Source: Pedobacter hartonius (GTDB taxonomy: Bacteria; Bacteroidota; Bacteroidia; Sphingobacteriales; Sphingobacteriaceae). From it: a stretch of 64,000 bases of DNA. Shown here piece by piece: positions 53,561-60,188 of the stretch (its first letter is position 1; every line of letters begins with the position of its first letter). A program made the position numbers and the translations under genes. Below the pieces are notes generated by a model. The model was given only the letters and a program-made list of their open reading frames with translations, was not told the DNA's origin and did no database searches. The stretch covers positions 62,001 through 126,000 of the forward strand of contig NZ_FNRA01000004.1 of the NCBI RefSeq assembly GCF_900107535.1, in the 5' to 3' direction.

Positions 53561-54760
53561 ATGCAAAACGAAAAATTTAATTCGAAAATATTTGTGCTGA
53601 CGCTTGCCACATTTGCGGTAGGCACCGAAACACATGTCTTTTCCGGCTTGCTTACCAAATTAGCTGAGGACATGCATGTGTCTATCTCTACTGCGGGCCA
53701 GCTGTCATCCTCTTTTGCTATCGCATATGCCCTTTCGGCGCCTTTCATGGGAGGTTTCGCCGCACGGTTCGAACGTAAACAAGTATTGATCACTGCGCTG
53801 ACAGTATTAGCGGCGATAAATTTTATTGCTGCGGAAATGACAAATTTTGATAGTTTGATAGCTGTCCGGATAGCAGGAGGTATTGTAGCCTCGCTGATTA
53901 CCCCGGTTGCTACCGCATCGGCATCAGCACTTGCGCATGATAAACACAGGGGAAAGGCACTGGCTTTTGTGCTTGGGGGGATAACGCTTTCTTTTGTGCT
54001 CGGTATTCCCATCGGAAACCTTATTGGCAGTGCGTTTAGCTGGAGAGCAACCTTTGTCTTTTCCGGAATGCTGATTTTATCAGCGGCTATCGCGGTTGCA
54101 TTCATGCTGCCCAAGGTGCCGAACACTGATCACCGGGGTATAAAGTCTTTTAGCGTCATTAAGCAGCCTGCTGTTTACAGCAATCTTTTACTTACAATGA
54201 TAACATATTTAGCAACCTTCAGTTTAGTAGCATACTTGAGTCCGGTGGCTAAACAGGTTGCAGGGATTGAAGGCGGCAAAATAAGCCTGCTACAATTCAC
54301 CATTGGCGCGGGAAGTGTACTTGGTATAATTATAGGAGGAAAATTGGCTGATCACAGGTTTACATCAAAAGTGTTAAAAATAGGATTTTTCTTTCTAAGC
54401 TTTATACTGCTTTTATTTTCATTGCTGATGTTGAAAGTCATTGCGCTGGGAAGTATCGGCAATGCATTTTTCCTGGGCATAATCTTTTTTGCCGGTGCTA
54501 GTGCGCAGTCTTCACTAAACCCGATAATCCAGGGCAGACTAGTTGGTGCTGCCCCGAACAACAGAAATGTCGTGCTGGCATTCAACGGCTCAATGATATT
54601 CCTGGGGCAGGGCTGTGGTGCCGCTTTGGGTGGCCTCGTAATCTCACATGTGGGCCTGAGTTATTTAGGCATCACAGGGTGTTTGATTGCGTTTATCGGA
54701 TTTCTTCTCACCTTTATCACGCAGACTAAAACGGCTTCGGCTATTTCGCTCAACAGCTAA
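53561..54760 (+). CDS. MFS efflux transporter, AraJ/YdhP-like
   Basis: Twelve-segment major facilitator protein of 399 residues. The opening LTLATFAVGTETHVFSGLLT, the motif A-like loop GGFAARFERKQVL and the SFVLGIPIGNLIGSAFSWRA segment (antiporter motif C-like) match the drug/arabinose efflux (DHA1) group. It likely exports a small toxic compound or sugar; substrate unknown. No regulator is directly adjacent. Confidence 0.9.
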   Translation: MQNEKFNSKIFVLTLATFAVGTETHVFSGLLTKLAEDMHVSISTAGQLSSSFAIAYALSAPFMGGFAARFERKQVLITALTVLAAINFIAAEMTNFDSLIAVRIAGGIVASLITPVATASASALAHDKHRGKALAFVLGGITLSFVLGIPIGNLIGSAFSWRATFVFSGMLILSAAIAVAFMLPKVPNTDHRGIKSFSVIKQPAVYSNLLLTMITYLATFSLVAYLSPVAKQVAGIEGGKISLLQFTIGAGSVLGIIIGGKLADHRFTSKVLKIGFFFLSFILLLFSLLMLKVIALGSIGNAFFLGIIFFAGASAQSSLNPIIQGRLVGAAPNNRNVVLAFNGSMIFLGQGCGAALGGLVISHVGLSYLGITGCLIAFIGFLLTFITQTKTASAISLNS

Positions 54761-55282
54761 TGCATATTGCCTAACAAAAACCTGGTTCTTCACCTTTTTG
54801 TACCGACCCTCTTTTATACTTTTTTAACAGAAAGACAAAAACGGAAGATCATGACTACGGTAGGAGGTTTCAAATTTCACCAGATTCTTTAAGAGGTTTA
54901 TGGGCATAACGTCGTCATCATACCGGAAATCTATTTGAATTGACGATAAATAAACATGTTTGAATATTTCCGCTAAATGGAGAATGAAACAATTGAAACC
55001 AAAACATGGGAGTAACATGGTAATTAATATGGAAGCGCATATCGTCCGCCCGGGATTATGGATACAACTTTGACAGCCTGGGCTAACTTTTGATGATCAT
55101 CTTGATTGACATTTGTATTCAGAAAGAATAAGTTGATTGATTTGGGAAGAGGCGAATACCCCATCAGCCTCAACTTTCTTTATAACAATGGAATCAATTC
55201 CTGAATAAAAATTCACGAGATAAATTGCGAAAAGATGAAACGATTTGAAAAGAAAGCAGACCATATTGAAAATGCACAAGTG
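54761..55282. other. Gene-free stretch with possible debris
   Basis: No recognisable gene. Short minus-strand open readings occur (for example one including RYDDDVMPINLLKNLVKFET near 54900), but I cannot tie them to a family. Confidence 0.5.
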
Positions 55283-55849
55283 ATGAAGGTCATCCGGCAA
55301 TACGAGTTCGGTGGCCCTGAGGTACTGTGTTACGAGGATGCACCAATTCCGGAGCTTAAACCGCGGGAGGTACGCGTTCGCGTTCCCAACTTGCAGAACT
55401 CGCACGCTTGCTGGCATCCTGATTAACAATATGGGCGGTTCTGAAACTCCCGGAGGAGGCTTCGGCATTTTAACAGACAAGCACTGGGAGGAAACCATAC
55501 AGACTAATTTATTGGCCCCGGTCAGGTTAGATAAGGGTCTGCTGCCCTACATGCTGGAAAAGGCTTCAGGATGTATTATCCACTTCGCATCCATTCAGGG
55601 GAGCCTGTCCCTATATGATTCTACATTGCCTATGCTGCTGCAAAGACAGGCCTGATCAACTATAGTAAGAGCCTCTCCAATGAGGTGGCGTTAAAGGGTG
55701 TAATGGACTCTTTGGGTGGAATCCCTATGGGCAGGCCGGCTGAACCGGAAGAGATAGCAGAACTGGTTAGATTCCTGGTTTCTCCACATGCATGCTACTT
55801 AACGGGAGCAGAGTATGTGATTGACGGAGGTACCATACCCACGATATAG
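55283..55849 (+). pseudogene. Chimeric remnant: quinone-oxidoreductase start joined to SDR body
   Basis: Codons from 55283 read MKVIRQYEFGGPEVLCYEDA then PIPELKPREVRVRV, the N-terminus of a zinc-independent quinone oxidoreductase. At about 55385 this joins SDR sequence in other frames: QLAELARLL, ILINNMGGSETPGGGFG, the LLPYMLEKASGCIIHFAS strand, then after a frameshift [20 protein letters not shown], a short internal deletion after LKGV, and [18 protein letters not shown] to DGGTIPTI and a TAG at 55847-55849. At least one junction, one frameshift and one deletion are needed. Not functional. Confidence 0.75.
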
Positions 55850-55853
55850 ATTT

Positions 55854-56234
55854 TTAATCATCTTTTGGTTCCCACAGCTCAATAGTATTCCCTTCCGGAT
55901 CAAGTACATGGACAAATTTGCCATATTCATATTCCACAATCTCATCAATAATAGTCACGTTGTCCTTTCTTAGCTCATCTACCAGCGCAACGATATTTTC
56001 CACTCTGTAATTGATCATAAATGGTTTGGCCGAGGGATTGAAATATTTGGTGTCCTCCGGAAACGTGCACCATGATGTAGATCCTATTTTAGAAGGATTA
56101 TCGGCCTGCCGCCACTCAAACGTTGTTCCGTATTCGCTGGTAGCCAATCCAAGGTTTTTGGCGTACCATTCGTTCATTGCCTGTGGATTATCGCATTTAA
56201 AAAATATGCCGCCAAGTCCCGTTACTTTTTTCAT
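55854..56234 (-). CDS. VOC-family (glyoxalase/bleomycin-resistance fold) protein
   Basis: Vicinal-oxygen-chelate protein of 126 residues with the paired beta-alpha-beta-beta-beta units: VTGLGGIFFKCDNPQAMNEW with YAKNLGL in the first half, MINYRVENIVALVDELRKDN and FVHVLDPEGNTIELWEP in the second. The conserved Glu of IELWEP is a typical metal ligand. Reaction and substrate are unknown. It stands alone, convergent with the chimeric SDR remnant. Confidence 0.88.
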   Translation of the reverse strand: MKKVTGLGGIFFKCDNPQAMNEWYAKNLGLATSEYGTTFEWRQADNPSKIGSTSWCTFPEDTKYFNPSAKPFMINYRVENIVALVDELRKDNVTIIDEIVEYEYGKFVHVLDPEGNTIELWEPKDD

Positions 56235-56499
56235 ATTTAAACCTGTTGTACGATTAGAATTGATACACGAATAGAAAAAAATCGCTCATAATATTGATGA
56301 CTAATATGTTAAGAATGTTTAACGTCAATCATATATTTTTTAATGCGCAACCCTTCAAGCAATTTCCATGTATTTTTGGAAATTAACAAATCTGTTTTAG
56401 AATTAAGGTCTGGAATTGAAATAACCTTACACCTTATCACTTTGAATCTATTAGGGTTATAACCGGAAGGATGATGTTGGAGGAGGTAAGGATTGATCG

Positions 56500-57075
56500 C
56501 TATAAGTTCTTGTCTTTTCGCATCATGCTCAGAAAAGTGGGTGTAATGCCTATGTAGCGGGCGATGTGTTTTTGGGCAATCCGCTGCTCCAGACCGGGAT
56601 AACGTTTACGAAATTCAAGGTATCGTTTCTCCGCAGTTTGGGACAAATTGGAAGTGATACGCCGCTGATACAGTTCAAATCCGTTTTGTGTAAGGATGCG
56701 AAAAAAGCGCTCAAATTTTGGGATTTTCAGAAACAGTTCTTCCAGGCGCGGCAAAGTAAAGTAGTAAACCTCACTGTCTTCTAATGCCTGAATGGTATTC
56801 ATTGCCGGTTTTTCCTTAAAGAAACTGACGATATCACAAGCCCACCAGTTTTCAGGGTAAAAGCAGATCGTATGTTCCTGACCGTCTTTATCTGTATAAT
56901 ATATACGCAGGCATCCTTTATTCACGAAGTAAATGTTCCTGTCAATATCTCCCGGCCGCAATAAATAGGCGCGTTTGGCAACTGTTTTATGTTGCAGCAT
57001 AGCAAGCGCTTGCTCCTGTTCTTCGGGAGCAAGCGCAATATGCATCGCGAAATTTGATAAAATAAACTCTGACAT
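56500..57075 (-). CDS. Crp/Fnr-family transcriptional regulator
   Basis: Regulator of 191 residues. The N-terminal cyclic-nucleotide-binding-like barrel reads LRPGDIDRNIYFVNKGCLRI with FYPENWWACDIVSFF and MNTIQALEDSEVYYF. The C-terminal HTH includes YIGITPTFLSMMRK. The phosphate-binding RTA-type motif of true cAMP receptors is not evident, as usual in the Bacteroidota group that acts as a small-molecule-independent or unknown-ligand activator. The SnoaL-like gene lies 55 bases upstream on the same strand. Confidence 0.88.
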   Translation of the reverse strand: MSEFILSNFAMHIALAPEEQEQALAMLQHKTVAKRAYLLRPGDIDRNIYFVNKGCLRIYYTDKDGQEHTICFYPENWWACDIVSFFKEKPAMNTIQALEDSEVYYFTLPRLEELFLKIPKFERFFRILTQNGFELYQRRITSNLSQTAEKRYLEFRKRYPGLEQRIAQKHIARYIGITPTFLSMMRKDKNL

Positions 57076-57130
57076 ATACCAAAGATAATGATTACTCCTT
57101 GGTCCTGAGGGTGATGAACAGACTCATATC

Positions 57131-57484
57131 TTAAAAAAAGCCTACGATCCGTGTGATGCGGTTCTCTTCATCGAATTCAAAATAATCCATACCCTCAGTA
57201 GGGTAGCCCTCCGGACGTATGGCCAACCACTTAAAGCGGCCGCTATGGTGATGTGTGAGAGGCTCACCTAACACCTCGAATGTCCTTGGACCCATCTGCC
57301 CGTAAGAACTAATAATCAGGTCGGTGATCGAATCCTGTCCGGTAATTTCGGTATGCTTATCGGTATAAGTACCCTCTGGAGCCCAGCATTTTTGAATCTT
57401 TTCCATGATGGCACCGCGTTCTGTTTCATTCCACGCACTGGTGTAGGTGAGAATGGTTTCTTCAATGTTTTTGATATTTTCCAT
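57131..57484 (-). CDS. SnoaL-like/NTF2-fold protein
   Basis: Protein of 117 residues from the ATG at 57484 (MENIKNIEETILTYTSAWNE); an in-frame start 17 codons earlier is possible. The TYTSAWNETERGAIMEKIQK helix, CWAPEGTYTDKH, the GQDSITDLIISSYGQM region and FEFDEENRITRIVGFF are typical of SnoaL-like proteins. It may bind or isomerise a small molecule; no function is assigned. The Crp/Fnr gene follows. Confidence 0.8.
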   Translation of the reverse strand: MENIKNIEETILTYTSAWNETERGAIMEKIQKCWAPEGTYTDKHTEITGQDSITDLIISSYGQMGPRTFEVLGEPLTHHHSGRFKWLAIRPEGYPTEGMDYFEFDEENRITRIVGFF

Positions 57485-57559
57485 TGAACAAATGTCGCCG
57501 CTTCCAGGGGCAAAAAAGTTCAACTGGCTGATCATTTTAAATTTCTGTCCTTTGTTGCG

Positions 57560-57839
57560 CTAATGCTTTTGCCTCACCCGGCTAAGGGTTTCGCGCATTA
57601 CACCGATGAAATTATCGTATTTCTCTTCGGCAGTTTCACTGATATTACTGAATATCCTGTTTTGGCTGGCATCGAAACCTTTCGCTTCCAGCTGCGCTCT
57701 AAATGCCTGAAGTTTCGGCGTTGACTTGAATTCAGGTTATTCTGATTTCTGCCTATGATTGTTCCCACTGCGCCTTCACTTTTAAAAGCTTCTGCAATAC
57801 CGAACCCTATTCCGCTGTTACCTTGTTTTTCAATCTCAT
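57560..57839 (-). pseudogene. Chimeric remnant: SDR start joined to unidentified 3' end
   Basis: The ATG at 57839 begins MRLKNKV, then a small deletion and frameshift lead into GNSGIGFGIAEAFKSEGAVG with TIIGRNQ, the cofactor-binding start of an SDR. After about 57730 a different frame reads PKLQAFRAQLEAKGFDASQN, ISETAEEKYDNFIG and VMRETLSRVRQKH to a TAG at 57560. This C-terminal helical segment belongs to no family I can name. The two halves come from unrelated genes. Confidence 0.65.
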
Positions 57840-57948
57840 GTTTTATGTAATTTTTACACTACAAAAATGAGTCGCTTTTGTCTCTGCCGACAAGGACATT
57901 TGTTAAATAATTTATGTGATACATATCAAAAAAATATAAATCTGCAGG

Positions 57949-59031
57949 CTAGACAGCAGTATCTGGAATAGGCTTAAAATATCTTTTTCTGAACCAGAAT
58001 GCTAAATTTACTAAAGCAATCAGGGCCGGTACTTCAACCAACGGACCTACTACTCCTGCAAATGCCTGGCCTGAATTAATTCCAAATACACCAATCGCAA
58101 CTGCTATAGCCAACTCAAAATTGTTTCCGGTTGCGGTAAAAGCTATTGAAGCGCTTTTAGCGTAATCGGCGCCGAAATAACGGCCAGCAAAAAAGCTGAA
58201 CACAAACATGATGGAAAAATAGATCACTAACGGAATTGCAATCCGTACTACATCCATGGGAATTTGGACAATCAGTTCCCCTTTCAGGCTAAACATGATA
58301 ACAATAGTAAACAACAGGGCGATCAGTGTAACTGGTGAAATGAATGGTACAAATTTATGTTGAAACCATTCTTCTCCTTTTAAGCTGATTAATGCATACC
58401 GGGAGATGATACCCATTGCAAAGGGAAGCCCGAGATATATACCTACACTTTTTGCGATTTGCCCGATAGTGATATCAATAGCAAGCCCTTTAAGCTCAAA
58501 ATAGGGCGGGAGGACAGTGATGAATACATAAGCAAACACACTATACAGCAGTACCTGGAAAATACTGTTCAGGGCAATAAGACCGGCTGCATATTCCCTG
58601 TTTCCCTCTGCCAGTTCGTTCCATACTACTACCATCGCAATACATCTTGCCAGACCAATTAAGATTAAACCAACCATATATTCAGGATAATCTCTCAGAA
58701 AAGTGATGGCAAGAAAAAACATTAGAAATGGCCCAACTACCCAATTTAGAATTAAGGAAACCGACAGAACTTTTGTGTCTTTCAATATTTCTCCCATTTT
58801 TTCATATTTAACCTTTGCCAGGGGAGGATACATCATCAGTATTAAACCTGCAGCGAGAGGGATATTTGTCGTCCCATTCGAAAAAGAATTAATAAAACTG
58901 GAAGACGAAGGGATGAAATATCCTATAGCAATCCCTGCACCCATTGCGATAAAAATCCATAAAGTGAGGTAACGGTCTAAAAAATTGAGTTGCTTTTTTT
59001 CGGCGGCAGGTGCGCAATTGTTAACAGACAT
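57949..59031 (-). CDS. ACR3-family arsenite efflux transporter
   Basis: Ten-segment membrane protein of 360 residues exporting arsenite by the proton gradient. It opens [20 protein letters not shown] with GYFIPS, and carries the conserved Cys in [20 protein letters not shown], the essential thiol of ACR3 carriers. The C-terminal [20 protein letters not shown] and [20 protein letters not shown] are family signatures. Last gene of the arsR-arsC-acr3 operon, 39 bases after arsC. Confidence 0.94.
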   Translation of the reverse strand: MSVNNCAPAAEKKQLNFLDRYLTLWIFIAMGAGIAIGYFIPSSSSFINSFSNGTTNIPLAAGLILMMYPPLAKVKYEKMGEILKDTKVLSVSLILNWVVGPFLMFFLAITFLRDYPEYMVGLILIGLARCIAMVVVWNELAEGNREYAAGLIALNSIFQVLLYSVFAYVFITVLPPYFELKGLAIDITIGQIAKSVGIYLGLPFAMGIISRYALISLKGEEWFQHKFVPFISPVTLIALLFTIVIMFSLKGELIVQIPMDVVRIAIPLVIYFSIMFVFSFFAGRYFGADYAKSASIAFTATGNNFELAIAVAIGVFGINSGQAFAGVVGPLVEVPALIALVNLAFWFRKRYFKPIPDTAV

Positions 59032-59070
59032 AGTAGGTGTTTTTAGGAGCAGGAAAGCCCCTGTTTGTTT

Positions 59071-59484
59071 TTATAGATGGCTATGAGCAAAATTCTTTGA
59101 ATACACTTTAATCAGATCACGGATCCTTCTAAATTCATCCATTATCTCATCTGCTGATCCAACTGCTTTTGCAGGATCAGGGAAATTTTCATGAAAGCGT
59201 TCCACCTTGCCGGGGAAAAAAGGGCAGGCCTCATTAGCATTATCGCAAACAGTAATTATATAATCGAACTGAACGGACAAATATTCATTCACATGGTTGG
59301 AGGTATGATCCGTGATATTAATGTGATCTTCGGCCATCACTTGAATTGCCTTTGGATTTACCCCGTGTGTTTCAATTCCCGCGCTGTAAATCTTTGCCCT
59401 ATCTCCGGCAAAGTACCTAAGATATCCCTCCGCCAGCTGGCTGCGGCAACTGTTTCCTGTACATAGTACTAATATATTTTTCAT
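59071..59484 (-). CDS. arsC: Arsenate reductase, LMW-phosphatase type
   Basis: Arsenate reductase of 137 residues related to low-molecular-weight tyrosine phosphatases. The P-loop CTGNSCR near residues 8-14 is the CX5R active site. The resolving cysteines expected in thioredoxin-coupled members can be placed at VCDNANEACPFFPG. It reduces arsenate to arsenite, which ACR3 then exports. It starts inside an ATGA overlap with a 14-codon leader reading, and an ArsR-type operator copy lies about 65 bases upstream. Confidence 0.93.
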   Translation of the reverse strand: MKNILVLCTGNSCRSQLAEGYLRYFAGDRAKIYSAGIETHGVNPKAIQVMAEDHINITDHTSNHVNEYLSVQFDYIITVCDNANEACPFFPGKVERFHENFPDPAKAVGSADEIMDEFRRIRDLIKVYSKNFAHSHL

Positions 59485-59525
59485 CTGATTATCTTTTTAA
59501 TCGGTTCTGTGGCTAATTTATCCAT
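59481..59525 (-). CDS. Tiny leader reading coupled to arsC
   Basis: A 14-codon reading (MDKLATEPIKKIIR) starts at the ATG at 59525 and its TGA overlaps the arsC start codon (ATGA). It may couple arsC translation or be the last trace of a lost gene between arsR and arsC. Confidence 0.3.
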   Translation of the reverse strand: MDKLATEPIKKIIR

Positions 59526-59548
59526 GCTGTTTGGTTTTACTAATGGTT

Positions 59549-59571
59549 ATGTATTGTAATATTGCGATTGA
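59549..59571. promoter_or_regulatory. Second ArsR-operator-like site
   Basis: ATGTATTGTAATATTGCGAT followed by TGA; it differs at only two positions from the 23-base site upstream of arsR. It lies between arsR and arsC. Confidence 0.65.
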
Positions 59572-59586
59572 CTTACCGAAATTTTT

Positions 59587-59916
59587 TTAACAGCAATTAG
59601 TTTTCAAACTGTAAGTGCCAAAAAAAACTCCAAGTTGTTTTTGCAGGTCTTTCCAGATCTGGGGGTTAATGCAATAGCAAACAGAAACACCTTCAATAGT
59701 GCCCTGGATTAAGCCAGCAGTTTTAAGTTCTTTCAAATGTTGGGAAATGGTGGCTTGCGCTAATCCTAACTCTTCAACCAAGTCTCCGCAAATACAGGCA
59801 TTGGTCTGAATGATGTGTTGCAGGATGGCAATTCTTGCCGGATGGGCCATTGCTTTCAATAACACAGCCAACCTGTTTTGCTCTTCAGTAAATATCTCTG
59901 TTTTTGTAAGTCCCAT
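59587..59916 (-). CDS. arsR: ArsR-family metalloregulator
   Basis: Winged-helix repressor of 109 residues. The metal-sensing pair is Cys-Ile-Cys in TNACICGDLVEELGL, at the position of the ELCVCD motif of E. coli ArsR, and the recognition helix follows (AQATISQHLKELKTAG). A C-terminal Cys-Cys pair ends the protein. It should release DNA on binding arsenite and so derepress arsR-arsC-acr3. Candidate operators lie immediately upstream and again before arsC. Confidence 0.93.
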   Translation of the reverse strand: MGLTKTEIFTEEQNRLAVLLKAMAHPARIAILQHIIQTNACICGDLVEELGLAQATISQHLKELKTAGLIQGTIEGVSVCYCINPQIWKDLQKQLGVFFGTYSLKTNCC

Positions 59917-59919
59917 AAT

Positions 59920-59942
59920 ATGTATTGCAATATTACGATTGA
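59920..59942. promoter_or_regulatory. ArsR-operator-like site upstream of arsR
   Basis: ATGTATTGCAATATTACGAT followed by TGA, an imperfect inverted repeat (ATTGCAAT / ATTACGAT) lying 3 bases before the arsR start. Matches the site between arsR and arsC. Confidence 0.65.
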
Positions 59943-60188
59943 TTTTGCTGAATTCAAATTTTTTTTTGATTTATCTGGTCTCGATGCAATGAAATATGTA
60001 TTTATGGAAGATAAATAATGATCCGATATCATTTGTTATGAGATAGTGATGTAGTATAGATGCCGATGATCACCCAGTCGGAACAGATCTCGGAAGTGCT
60101 GTAAGAAATTGGCTTGATTTTAGATAGCGGACAGTTGCACCTATTTCTATTTGATACCTGCTGCTAAATCGAGTTATTATAACCGTCT

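Noticed and set aside
53530..54126. 198-codon minus-strand reading inside the MFS gene
   Set aside because: Antisense shadow of a hydrophobic coding sequence; low-complexity Ala/Ile/Ser composition and no start context.
55097..55498. 133-codon minus-strand reading across the oxidoreductase chimera
   Set aside because: No recognisable family, and it overlaps plus-strand sequence whose similarity to known enzymes is clear.
55283..57839. A single inversion splitting one SDR gene into the two chimeras
   Set aside because: The orientation would fit, but the C-terminal part (NNMGGSETPGGGFG) and the N-terminal part (GNSGIGFGIAEAF) look like different SDR subgroups, and the 3' end of the second chimera is not quinone-oxidoreductase sequence.
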